Assembly: GCA_905250025.1 (NCBI GenBank)
Contig: CAJNOJ010000222.1
Span: forward strand, 109,690 to 173,689
Source: Adineta ricciae
Lineage: Eukaryota; Rotifera; Eurotatoria; Adinetida; Adinetidae
Reading direction: 5' to 3'
DNA length: 64,000 nucleotides
In this document: one piece after another, positions 23,557 through 34,824 of the stretch
Layout: each line of letters begins with the position of its first letter
Position numbering within the stretch: the first letter of the stretch is position 1
Program-made: the position numbers and the translations under genes
Notes under the pieces: model-generated
The model's input: only the letters and a program-made list of their open reading frames with translations
Databases searched by the model: none
Told to the model about the DNA's origin: nothing

Positions 23557-24972
23557 CTATATGAGATAGTTATTCATCACAGCTATGATTGATGGGACGA
23601 TCATCAATAACCATTGAAGATTGTGATCAGCAGCAGCAGATGGTATTTGTGCGCTTGTTGTTGTTGCTGATGAACTTGGAATGCTTGTCGAACTGGATAA
23701 GCGCGTCGTTGAACCTACATGAAGTCAAAGCTAAAATATTCCAATGAAAGTTTCGTATTTACTTGAAACTATTGTACGAATTGTTGACGACGCTGTTGTT
23801 AGGCGAGTAGTGATTATTGTTGTGCTTGTCGCATTCGCTATTGAAGTCAAGTAAATATAGAAGCAGTTTAAATTGAAAACTTACAACAAAGGGCCGAGAA
23901 TTTTTGAGTTCGATTATTTTTAAAATCAGGAACATAAATTGAATAATCTGGACCAAATTTAAAATTATACGGACTATATAATTGATTTGATGATGATCCA
24001 GCTGTTAAAGTGCCAACAATAAGACTGCCAACCGTTGCTCCGACTTGCCATTTCACAATCGAACTAGTTGAAAAACATAAAATATATAAATTTTTGTTTC
24101 CATCTCCAATCACTGATATTGGATAATAAAGCACACTTAAACTCGAACCAGCTACACCTGTTTGTCCAGCTACTGTTGTTCCATTCTTTGCTCCTGATAA
24201 CCATTGTTGAATGCGATGATTATATGTATCAGCAACATATAATGTATTCGCATCCTTTGTATCAACAAATAATCCAAATGGGTAGTTAAACTGGTCAGCA
24301 TTTGATCCATTACTTCCACCGACAATGATACCTGTTGTGGGTGATTCCCAACGAACAATTCGATGATTATATGTATCAGCTATCCAGATAAACATCGTAT
24401 TTGGATCAAGAAACATTCCGCAAGGTGCGTTCAACTGATTTGCGCCATAACCCTTTCCATATCCACCTACAACGACCGTTCCATTCATATTCGTAGTTGA
24501 CCATTTTACGACACGACCAAGGTTCACATCAAGAATGTAAAGATTTCCATTGGTATCACCTTGAATGCCAAGGACTGTAGGAAAAAAAAACAACACTCAA
24601 ATTTAATTTCTTCTACAAATATAAACGCTCACTATAAGATGACTGATTGAAAACTGGTCCTGTCACTGCATTTATAAACGTCCGTTCGACTGTCGAATTG
24701 GGCCATATACGGCGTACACGACCATATCCACTATCTAATACATATACAACATTGTTTTGATCGACATATAAATCTCGAGGTTGGTTAAGATTTGTGCTAT
24801 CAGTCAGTGTTGTAGCACTCGATGCCCACTGTAATGTGAGACAATTCTCACCGATTGCGAAACATTTTTCCATTGAACATCTGCAAACATCTATTTGTAT
24901 GGAATTATCATAGACCAGAATAAGAGTAACTTACGTGAACAGAAGAAAAATGATGAAATATAGTTGCTTCAT
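23557..24972 (-). CDS. NHL-repeat protein with GPI-like tail (block 2 copy)
   Basis: Same five-exon structure as 3042-4447, with ATG at 24972 and exon 3 spanning about 23885-24575. NHL signatures are preserved. The block 1 stop TAG is TAT here, so the protein reads three residues further (YLI) to a TAG at 23557-23559. The extension lengthens the hydrophobic tail slightly and probably does not change anchoring. Confidence 0.82.
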
Positions 24973-25911
24973 ATTCGTCTAAATGAGAATATTCAAGAAT
25001 GCAAGCGATTTTATACCATCGAGTGCAATGAGAATTTCTAATGAGTAAAAACAAGTAATCATCTTGAAAAGAAAGGAAGTGTTGTTTTCAAATTATTCAT
25101 TTGAACAACGAGAAGCAAAACAAAAAAAAGAATATCATCTACTGAATAAATCTCCCGAATTGTATCAGAAGACTTACATGAAAGTTTAACCGACGTGAAT
25201 CGTCACCCTCTATATTTCCTGAATTGTACATTTATGTTTGCTCCTGATAATCATCAAATCATAGTGAATTCAAATTATTGACGTTTCCAGGTAGAAAAAC
25301 CACGATGTTATATATTATTCTATTCGTGAGGAAGAAAAGCGCTTCACTGAGAAAATTAATTGAAATCAAAGTCATGTCTGTCGAATTCTCTTTGCTCTAC
25401 TTGTTCTGCTATGATTTCACTCAAAAATACTCTCGGTTTATATTTATGGAAAGTTAGTTATATTACTTTTTAGTATAGACGTGTTTTGCTCATTTCAAAT
25501 CGAGTGCGGATATCTTCTCATGATGAGAGAATAACAGAAAAGAAAACATTTTTCCTCTGTAAATATCAACTGTTGAAATAGGGCAAATATATCTACACTC
25601 GCAAATTCTTAAATGATGATGATGTTTTTGTTTCTCATTTTGAGGAGGATGAGTTGCGACCCCGCAAGTAGCTATTGTTATGTATGGATGAGATACAGAA
25701 GAGTTTATTGCACATACTAGTAAGTTGCTTTACTGTTAGCTCTCCAATGAATTCGATATAAGTTGAGTCCAGAATGGAAGTATATGGAGAACGACTTATC
25801 ATGCTCAAATTTGATTTATCAAGTCCTCATCTAGAGATCATCATAAGATACTGTTAACATTTATTATGAGAGTGCATATTATATTTGGACACCTCGCCTC
25901 CAAGAAAATGA
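24973..25911. other. Intergenic (block 2)
   Basis: Counterpart of 4448-5389. No gene seen. Confidence 0.5.
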
Positions 25912-28338
25912 TTACTGTCGAATCGAAAAAAATTTGTGACAATATTCGAGCGCTTTTGTATAATCACCCATATTCTTATACACGACACCGATGTTGATAT
26001 AGGATGTAGCCAGATGAGGATGATTTGCAGGAAGTGATTGTTTCCAAATTGAAAGAGCTTTGCGATAGTATTCAAGTGCTTTTGAATGGTCACGAATATT
26101 ACTATATACACCACCGATGTTGTGGTAAAGGGCCGCCAAATCAGGATGATTTGCAGGAAGTGACTGTTGTCGAATTGAAAGAGCTTTCTCGTAGTATTTA
26201 AGTGCTTCTTGATAGTCACTCATATGATGATATACCAAACTGATGTTGCTGTAGGACGTGGCCAGATGAGGATGACTTGCAGGAAGTGATTGTTGGTCGA
26301 TTGAAAGGGCTTTCTCGTAATGCTCGAGTGCTTTTTGATATTCACCTGTACGACTGTACACACTACCAATGTTATTGTAGAATGTGGCTAGATGAGGATG
26401 GTTTGCAGGAAACGCTTGTTCATGAATTAAAAGTGCCTTCTCAAAATATATGAGTGCTTCTGGATAATCACCCATATTCTTATATATCAAACCGATGTTG
26501 CTGAAAGATGTGGCTAGATCAGGATGATTTACAGGAAGCGATTGCTGTTGAATTGAAAGAGCGCTCTGAAAATATCTGAGTGCTTTGGGATACTCACCCG
26601 TCTGAGTATATACACTACCAATATTGGTGTAGGATGTGGCTAAAACAGGATGATTTGCAGGAAGTGAGTGTTCCCAAATTGAAATAGTACTCTGAAGGTA
26701 TAAGACTGCTTTTGGATAGTCACCCATATAATGATACACCAAGCCAATGTTATTGTAGGACGTGGCCATATCAGGGTGATTTGTAGGAAGTGATTTTAGT
26801 TCAACTGAAAGGGCTTTCTCATAGTATTCGAGTGCTTTTTGGTATTCACCCATATGCTCATACACGCCACCGATGTTGTTGTAGGACGTGGCCAGATGAG
26901 AAGGATTTGGAGAAAATGATTTTTCGCAAATTTCGACTGCTCTTTGACAAAGCTCTATTGCTTTCAGATATGCGCCCTGATGGTCCTGGACGGTAGCAAG
27001 TTGATAATAGATTAGCCATTTATCATTATCATTCGACGTTTGACTTAACAAGACATTGTAAATTTCTTCAGCTTTCTGATTCTGACTCAGCTTGATTAGC
27101 AGTTGACCTAATCTACTCCAACCATCTCCATCTAAATAATTCTCTTGTCGAATATAATGGGTAAGTGTACTCAGTTCTTTGTCAACGTCGCTAGTTAGTA
27201 ATATATTCACTTCGTAGATTGGGTGATCAGTACAAAGCGGTTTGATCTCATGTATGCGAAATACACTAGGCATGGTAAACAACACTTCAGCTTCAACGCT
27301 GAAGTTACTAACATTTTCAATAAAAGCAAATGGTGTGCTTGTTTGAGTAGGATCAACCTGTATGTTAAAAAGAATTCCCACTAGATCAGGATTGTATGCA
27401 TTACTGTCTGCATAATGATAGGCAAAGTCGCGTTTCGTGGAGGTAGATAAGAAGTAGTTGAATGACATCAAGCCACCTTTAGTCTTGGATAGTTCTTCAA
27501 AGTCTTCTCTAGACAATCCTTGTCCACGATAAACGGTGAAGATGTTCGAAAAAGACGTATTAATAATTTGCTCTCTATGCAATTGTTCGATGTGTCGATG
27601 AAGATCAGTGATGAAGAATCCCATTCGCACGAGGATTTCACCATCTATTACTCGTAAGGCACGATTGAGCATGGAGTGTAAGATAGTACCTCTAGTATAC
27701 CACCAAATAGGTTCATTTGCAAGGTAATCATTCACTAATTGATCAACGTCGCTGGATTGTTTACTATTGATAGCTAATGCAGTGGGATAATCATGGATAA
27801 ATTGTTTTATATGTTCGTCGCCAAAGTTTATGGTTAATAAGACTTCCTTGAAGAGTTGCGTATACATGAACGAGGGATTGAGTTGGTCCAGTCTTCTTTC
27901 TGATGCCAAGAAACTCATTGGCATAGCATTCTGTTCGTACCGATTAAATATATTTTTTACTGCTTCATAGAGTGACTTTATGTCTATGAAAACACCCTTT
28001 ATCTTAGTCGAAATTGTTGTCCATGTTTTATGACGACGTTGGTTTTCACAAAAGATGAAAATCGAATCCACTTGAGGCATATCATGAATACAAGGTACAA
28101 GGTATCGTCCAACTAGATCAGAAAGGATTATGTATACTTTATTCTGACTACTATTCAGAATAAACTCGACACATTCGTCATTATCAGTAAACGTATTTAC
28201 ATGACTCACAATGCGTTCAAGTTGACTAATTGTATATTGAAAGTCTTTGTTGTTGTGATCCACAGAATCGTGCAACCATATCGTAACAACGCTAGGCATC
28301 TTATGAACAGCAATGAGTCGACTATTGTCGCCCTTCAT
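25912..28338 (-). CDS. ART-TPR protein, intact fusion (block 2 copy)
   Basis: 808 residues in one exon. Residues 1-135 are the unnamed alpha/beta domain. The ART domain has R271 (VYRGQ), S298-T-S300 (FLSTS) and E349-A-E351 (VEAEVLF). Residues of about 460-808 are eight kinesin-light-chain-type 42-residue TPRs. The codon that is TAG in block 1 is CAG here, so ART and TPR stay joined. One extra G in GGGC near 28330 shifts the frame relative to the upstream ATG used in block 1, so this copy must start at the internal ATG 28338 and lacks about 14 residues. Predicted intracellular mono-ADP-ribosyltransferase whose TPR arm binds partners. Confidence 0.87.
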   Translation of the reverse strand: MKGDNSRLIAVHKMPSVVTIWLHDSVDHNNKDFQYTISQLERIVSHVNTFTDNDECVEFILNSSQNKVYIILSDLVGRYLVPCIHDMPQVDSIFIFCENQRRHKTWTTISTKIKGVFIDIKSLYEAVKNIFNRYEQNAMPMSFLASERRLDQLNPSFMYTQLFKEVLLTINFGDEHIKQFIHDYPTALAINSKQSSDVDQLVNDYLANEPIWWYTRGTILHSMLNRALRVIDGEILVRMGFFITDLHRHIEQLHREQIINTSFSNIFTVYRGQGLSREDFEELSKTKGGLMSFNYFLSTSTKRDFAYHYADSNAYNPDLVGILFNIQVDPTQTSTPFAFIENVSNFSVEAEVLFTMPSVFRIHEIKPLCTDHPIYEVNILLTSDVDKELSTLTHYIRQENYLDGDGWSRLGQLLIKLSQNQKAEEIYNVLLSQTSNDNDKWLIYYQLATVQDHQGAYLKAIELCQRAVEICEKSFSPNPSHLATSYNNIGGVYEHMGEYQKALEYYEKALSVELKSLPTNHPDMATSYNNIGLVYHYMGDYPKAVLYLQSTISIWEHSLPANHPVLATSYTNIGSVYTQTGEYPKALRYFQSALSIQQQSLPVNHPDLATSFSNIGLIYKNMGDYPEALIYFEKALLIHEQAFPANHPHLATFYNNIGSVYSRTGEYQKALEHYEKALSIDQQSLPASHPHLATSYSNISLVYHHMSDYQEALKYYEKALSIRQQSLPANHPDLAALYHNIGGVYSNIRDHSKALEYYRKALSIWKQSLPANHPHLATSYINIGVVYKNMGDYTKALEYCHKFFSIRQ

Positions 28339-30180
28339 TTGAAATTGTGACTGTTTCTCGGCTTGCCATTGACACTATATATCGAATCGTTTCAATGTGT
28401 AGCTAGTTTTGCAAAAAATTTCTCTCTCCCGGCTCCCTTTTTCCAACGTGAATGAGATGATTTTTTTTCGTCATATTTACGTGTAGTCAGTATATGTTTT
28501 GCCAACAACCGAGTGACGATAAGAACGTTACAATCCGTAGTTTGTTATCATCAAACAAGATAGAGTCAAGTAAACTAAAAAAAAACTTTCATAAAGAAGA
28601 CATCCTTCTCACCAAATACAGCAACATGTAATCTACATTACGTAATCGTGATGATAGATAAAATAACGCGTGCTAAAAAGATTTAGTTCCTATAGAAGTA
28701 TATTTTTTGTGTTGATCTTCCGAACGCTTAGCTTACAGAAAAAACAGCATAGCCTCATGCTGGTTTCTCCCAACACTAAACATTTTATTGTGCAAAAATG
28801 AAACTTGGGATTACTGTATGTCTTTTTTAGATTTCTATAAAAATGAAAAATCCGAACAGGGAATCATGCAAACACCCCCGAATTTTCACAGTGACCGAAA
28901 ATGCCTGCGGAAAAACGACAGTAAGACCTTTGCAGAAAAAAATACAGACAAGGTAATTCTGGACATGTCGATGAGAATGCAATCGAGAAATAACCAGATT
29001 TTACTACCAGCTTCAGTGTAATAGTGACTAAATTTACATAATGGGGTCCATCAATCGCCACAATCTATAACCATAAGCCGAACAAAAGGTAATTGTTCGT
29101 TTACTTACTAGATTAAGTCTACTGAAGTTCTGCACACACCAAATGCTTGATCCTCTTTTGATGAAACTCAACATATAGAATATGAAACCAAACATTACAT
29201 ACAATACATTCTTCTTAATCAGAATACTAAAATCACTCACTTAGATCAGAGATGACACTATACTTCACCTCTATAATAAACAACGTGTTTCCAAAAGCTC
29301 CTCTTGGTTTAGACTACAAGGTGACAAACCTTGAGATAAACCATGCATATCTTGTTTCCTGGTCATTTGCTCTTACTTTGTAGTTTGTTTAGGTTGCTGA
29401 TTAGCTCCTCGGTGCAATCCTATATCCGTTTCCATTGCTTAGTACTAACACCCCATAATAACAAATTGAATGCGTCTAATGTTGGAATCTTGATTCGCCA
29501 GGTATACTCGAATTCCTACTAATAGCATGATTGCATTCAACGTTTTATCGAGAAAACTTTCCATTGGATAGAGATGGGTACATCGCCGCCAAACTACCAC
29601 CTTTCCACTACTCTTGTTCTCGCAAATATTTGTCTACCTTGCCGCGTGTCACTATTTTCTCCGGTTTTCAAGATGTTCGATGGTATAGCCATAGTAGAAT
29701 CGGCTGCTAATGATGTTCCGACATGTGCTGGAGCTTCTCTTGTTACTTGAAAGCGAGACAAGCGTAACTAACATACTATATACAAAATAGAAGTGCAGTT
29801 TGTAAAAACAAAACCACATGTCCCTCGAGACTGTATTGAACAGTACGAGGAAATTACAAAAATCCAGTAGATGTCTAGTTTGAATTCGAAATACAAACCT
29901 TGGTATAAAACCAGTTCTTCAGACAGACATAAGCCTACTTGAGCATGCTTCGTTTTCATATTCACTCATAAATACATATGTGTGCGTGAAATATAATTAA
30001 GCAAGAGTGAAATAAATTTATTTATATCATTAGAAAAGAACAGAGGGATACGCTATATACACGCTGAATTAAAACTGCGTATTTCTCCTGTTCCCACAGT
30101 TGATTTTCGAAGTTATGATACAAAACTTAATTTGGATTGATGATCGAATTCACACTAGACAACTAATGTGAGCAATGCAT
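28339..30180. other. Long intergenic stretch (block 2)
   Basis: Counterpart of 7847-9661. It contains the possible remnant at about 29460-29965, with some replacement changes relative to block 1 (for example IRVYL for SRVYL). No confident gene. Confidence 0.4.
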
Positions 30181-31771
30181 TTAAATCAGCTGAACACGTT
30201 GAATTCTATGATTTCCAGTATCAGCAATATAAAGAAATGTTTCATCGTCATTCAGAGCGATTCCATATGGAGAAGAGAGCATAGTAGCACTATTACCCGA
30301 AGACCCACTTGGGTCGCCAATCATAGTGACACCCGATTGTGCACCTTGACTCCAGCGTTGAATTCGATGATTGCCGCTGTCTGCGATATACAAGGCTTTT
30401 ATCTTTGTCGACACATATACGGCAAAAGGCGTATTCAGTTTGTTGTTCGATGTGCCTTGGCCATTTCCACCAGCCACTGTCGTGCCATTATTCGGATATC
30501 CACCAAACAATGAAAACCGTTGTATTCGATGATTATTCGAGTCACTTACATAAATATAAGAATTATTCTCATCCAAAAATATGCCACGTGGTGTATAAAG
30601 AGAAAACGAATTGCTACCAGCAACATTCGAGCCAGCTATAATAGTTCCATTGGGATTTCCTGGTTTCCACTTCAAAATACGATTGTTATTGGAGTCGGCA
30701 ATATAAAGAGTGCCATTACTGTCAATTACGATTTCTCCTGGTGTATTCAGTGCATTCGTTCCAGTCCCACTAGTGCCACATATACCCGCCACAACTGAAG
30801 GCATTGGGGTTGTAACCTGCATATTAGTGAATTTTATTACACAATGTTTATTATAATCACTAACGTATAAATTCGATCTTTGATTTGGATCAATCGCTAC
30901 ACCAAAAGGTAAACCAAGATAATTTCCACCACTCCAAGTTTGCGCCACAAGTGACACATTGTTCGTAGTTATATTATAATCATAAAGGCGAATCACTTGA
31001 CCTCTACCTGAGTTAGCCACGATTATGGAATTATCTGTGGTTTTGTTAACAATAATACTGTAAGGATAATTCAAACCGGTTGTAGAGCTATTTGCGATTT
31101 GTGTAGTAGTGCTTGCGATTGTTGTGCCCATTGACAATGAGAGTGCTTGAATAAAAATAGCTTATGGTTAAACATGGGAAAAACAAACGTGCACACTTAC
31201 GTCCACATTGATTAAACTGTAAACAGGTGAAAGTAAGATCTGCTCGGCACATACTCAAGTTTTGTTGGCAAGTGGAGCCAAGTATAGGTGATTGGGCAGA
31301 ACACATTAATATCGTTGGATTCCAGTACGTATTTTGAGGACATGTCCACGTGAAATTTCCTCCACAAACCAGATAGCGGTCTTCTGGAAGAGTTGAAGAG
31401 CATGGGTGGCCATAAGCGGCATACAAATCATTTGAAAACTGTATCACGCCCACTTGTGAGTTGTTTATTGATGATGAAATGATTGTTCCATGAAGATTAA
31501 TATCACCTTGGAAAATTCGGCATTGGTTTGGCAGAACGCCATTAATGTCAAATATTCGACATAAAGTATTTTGATTGCATATTTTGGCACATGACATCAA
31601 TAAATTGTTCTCATCGATGAATGTTGAAAGAATTTGACCAGGGTAATTACCCGGTGAAAATCGCACATTAGTATTGGATAATGTTATACGTGATTCATGA
31701 ATACTTTGATTTTCTTTCCAAAGCGTTGAGAGAATTGCGAGGTATAGGCAGATATGTTTTGTTGAAAACAT
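30181..31771 (-). CDS. Secreted PAN/apple-like plus NHL-repeat protein (block 2 copy)
   Basis: Exons 31201-31771 and 30181-31145, with the same signal peptide start, Cys-rich region and NHL propeller as 9662-11252. Changes are scattered substitutions only. The open frame upstream reaches 31981, but the signal-peptide Met at 31771 is preferred. Confidence 0.87.
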
Positions 31772-32184
31772 ATTGAACAGGAAAAGGATGTGTGTGCTGT
31801 ATGAACTTTGTTTATTAGAAAGAATGAGACGGGATGCATTTCGAGTTCTTTTATTTATAGCCGAACCTTCTAGTACTGATGCTGCCGTCACATGAGTGAT
31901 AATTAGTTCATAATGGAAGTAGGAAGCAACTCTTAGAATCCTTTTTAAATGACTGTCACTTAACGCAAAGCATTGATTCAATGTCTATCTTTTGCTTATT
32001 GAACCTCTTACAAACAAAACTTATAAGCAACAGGAGTAGAGTAGAGCTGAAACTGGACTCGATTTCAGTTTTTTTACGAAAGAGAGAACGCTAGGGCAAA
32101 AATAATCCTTCTGGATTAATAAAAAAAAGAGACATTACAGGAAAAAATTCGATTTTCTTTGTTCACTTTTTAAATGGCAAGCAA
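31772..32184. other. Intergenic (block 2)
   Basis: Counterpart of 11253-11665. No gene seen. Confidence 0.5.
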
Positions 32185-33171
32185 TTATTGCAAATGCTCT
32201 TTATAGTTCACGAGGAATGCAGCGCGTCCCCTGCTAGACCGTGACACCGTAAATTTAGGACGTCGAAACTGATCGATTACATATGGAATCAATGGAAACG
32301 TTTGACGAATAGTCTGGAACTCATTATAATTGACATTATATTTTGTTCGAGTATATATATAAAGATATCGTAGATGCTTCCATGAGGATAAAAACTGAAG
32401 CCAACTTGCATTGTTGAGAAATGATCGATCATGTACAGCTGTAACACAGTCTAATCTTACATGTTCAACATTCTGAGTTGATTGTGCCAGCAAATATAAC
32501 TGTTCGAATTCAATAGAGGTAATTGTCAATATCAAAGTGGAGAGGTCATTCAGATTAGCAATAGGGTCATGTTGAATCTTCGAATGAGTTCGACTACTAG
32601 TTACAAACCCGCTGAAATATCGAATAGATGGAGTATATCGAAGAATATTTGAATAGAGATAGGCAAATGATAGGCAAGACTTCGATTCCATCTCGAAATA
32701 TTCGATTGTAGAAACTAACTTGTCGTTTTTGTTGTCATAATTTACGGGAGTGACTGTAACTCGACCGGAACATTGTGCCGAATTCTTTATTTGACAAAAT
32801 TTTAGTTGCGGAATTCTAAAAATAAAGTCAATAATGGATGTGATACCTACATTTGTGGCGTATTTGAATACGGTTAGAGAACGAAGCGTTACAAATTGAT
32901 TGGGATTCACTGTTCGTATCAAATCGTAATCATAACATTTCAGAGATCTGAGTTGCTCCAAGCAAATAGCTGATAAAATTATGTCGAGATTGTTTAGATC
33001 ATTTATCAATGAACAATGTAATAATAAATGATAATCAGTTAACAGTCGATTGAAATAGACATTTAAGTTATAAAATGAGTCGAGTAATTCATTAACATTT
33101 AGATATTCAAATACGGAAATATGTATTTCGCTGCTCAAGTCTTCGAATGCAGTTGTTTTCGTTTGCGCCAT
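32185..33171 (-). CDS. F-box protein (block 2 copy)
   Basis: Full-length 328-residue homologue of 11666-12652, starting MAQTKTTAFEDLSSE at 33171. The F-box (FEDLSSEIHISVFEYLN) and Leu-rich region are conserved. Three bases upstream is an N, after which the first 60 or so codons occur again because of an overlap that was not merged. Confidence 0.75.
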   Translation of the reverse strand: MAQTKTTAFEDLSSEIHISVFEYLNVNELLDSFYNLNVYFNRLLTDYHLLLHCSLINDLNNLDIILSAICLEQLRSLKCYDYDLIRTVNPNQFVTLRSLTVFKYATNVGITSIIDFIFRIPQLKFCQIKNSAQCSGRVTVTPVNYDNKNDKLVSTIEYFEMESKSCLSFAYLYSNILRYTPSIRYFSGFVTSSRTHSKIQHDPIANLNDLSTLILTITSIEFEQLYLLAQSTQNVEHVRLDCVTAVHDRSFLNNASWLQFLSSWKHLRYLYIYTRTKYNVNYNEFQTIRQTFPLIPYVIDQFRRPKFTVSRSSRGRAAFLVNYKEHLQ

Positions 33172-33175
33172 AAAN

Positions 33176-33369
33176 ATGTCGAGATTGTTTAGATCATTTA
33201 TCAATGAACAATGTAATAATAAATGATAATCAGTTAACAGTCGATTGAAATAGACATTTAAATTATAAAATGAGTCGAGTAATTCATTAACATTTAGATA
33301 TTCAAATACGGAAATATGTATTTCGCTGCTCAAGTCTTCGAATGCAGTTGTTTTCGTTTGCGCCATAAA
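33176..33369. repeat. Unmerged 194 bp contig overlap
   Basis: Bases 33176-33369 repeat 32981-33174 on either side of the N at 33175, with only a few differences. It contains the F-box start a second time (- strand, ATG 33366). The true upstream flank of the F-box gene continues after it. Confidence 0.85.
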
Positions 33370-33645
33370 ATGAGAACAAACTTCTTCTGTGACTACACAA
33401 ATATACTCGTTATTTATTATTCTTTGGCAGGCTTGATAAGAAAAAAAAACCCAGTGTTGATTTGTTTTCTTTCTCTCTGCTTTTCACTTTTTGTGTGCGA
33501 AAAACCAGTTACATGTGTTTGCAAGCATACTGTCAAGTTATTACGAAAGACACCTGAACTCTTTATTGCAGAAACAGTGAAAAAAAAAACAAATGAGTTA
33601 GATATAGAAATTTTATGCAAATCCAGAGTAAAATCTACGTGTCAT

Positions 33646-34116
33646 TTATGAAGCAGCAGCACCACCGGACACGAGACAAGTGGACAGTCCTAAGATGACA
33701 TCGAGTGTAATGAATGTGCCTCGAGTGACTTCAGCTAATTGCGGATGACAATAAGTTGAAAGAGTTGCATTTTCATACTGCATAATATTCATTGAGTTCG
33801 ATGCAGAAAATCTTGCATAATTACTGTATATTGTCCAAACTAAGAAGAATAAAGCAAGAATTGTCACAATAATGACCAAACAGATCATTAACTTTTTCCA
33901 TTGGAGTTTACGAAAAAGAAATATCATTGAAACTGCAAGAAATAGTAACATTCCAGTTGAACCAGACACTAGGTTAAGCCATGGAAACATTGGTTGAACA
34001 GGACATTTATTAAAATACATTGCTCCCATAACAAGTTGGATAATAAAAAGACTTAGAAATCCAAGTGAGAGCATTACTGCAATGGTGATCATCACGGTAG
34101 TCGAATAGGAATGCAT
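33646..34116 (-). CDS. Four-transmembrane protein (block 2 copy)
   Basis: 156 residues, same four hydrophobic segments as 12930-13400. Differences include FLFRKLQWKKLM for FLFCKLKWKKLI in the loop between TM2 and TM3. Confidence 0.65.
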   Translation of the reverse strand: MHSYSTTVMITIAVMLSLGFLSLFIIQLVMGAMYFNKCPVQPMFPWLNLVSGSTGMLLFLAVSMIFLFRKLQWKKLMICLVIIVTILALFFLVWTIYSNYARFSASNSMNIMQYENATLSTYCHPQLAEVTRGTFITLDVILGLSTCLVSGGAAAS

Positions 34117-34824
34117 GATTGTATTGAAATTAAACTTTGAATGTGTGTCGACCTTTCCTAGTAAAACGTATTTTTATATTGATTGTCATAAAATGTTCTT
34201 TGGTTTTTTCCTAGAAAAAAGCATTGGAGTAAATTAGTCATTTAAGTTTTACAACTATGATTCAAGTCGATCGGGCGATGAATTTCTCCAACTATTTGCT
34301 GTCTTTCGCTGAAAACATCACGAATACAACAAGTAACAGAGCGAACGTCACATATCCGTTTTCAATCATATCATGACGAAAGTATTGCGTGGAAGCGAAG
34401 CATCTGTTACTCATCATGAACTTTCACACTAACGTTTTGTTGACAAAAATTGACTTACATCAAAATTGCGCGTGTTTAATTGTAGTTATATAAAGTCAAT
34501 AGTATTACTATGATACAGAACTTCTTCCGAGCACTTCAACTTGTGATACTATACGAATATTAATTCAATAAATCTAGGTTTATTGCCATAGCATGGAAAT
34601 GTTCATTCAAAATATAAATGTAATTATAACTGCTGAGAATGCGCAATTGATAGATTTGATTGTTTGGCAATGAGCGCCATCTTTCGATGAAATTTGTTTA
34701 CAGGCAGTTGACGGAAGCCAGTTGTAATGCGATTGATTTTTTCTAACTATGTAACGCGTGCGCAATAATATGAATGCATCTACGATACAAATTCATCTGA
34801 CATAAAGTAGAACGACGGCCTATC
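34117..34824. other. Divergent intergenic region (block 2)
   Basis: Counterpart of 13401-14121 with small indels. No gene seen. Confidence 0.45.
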
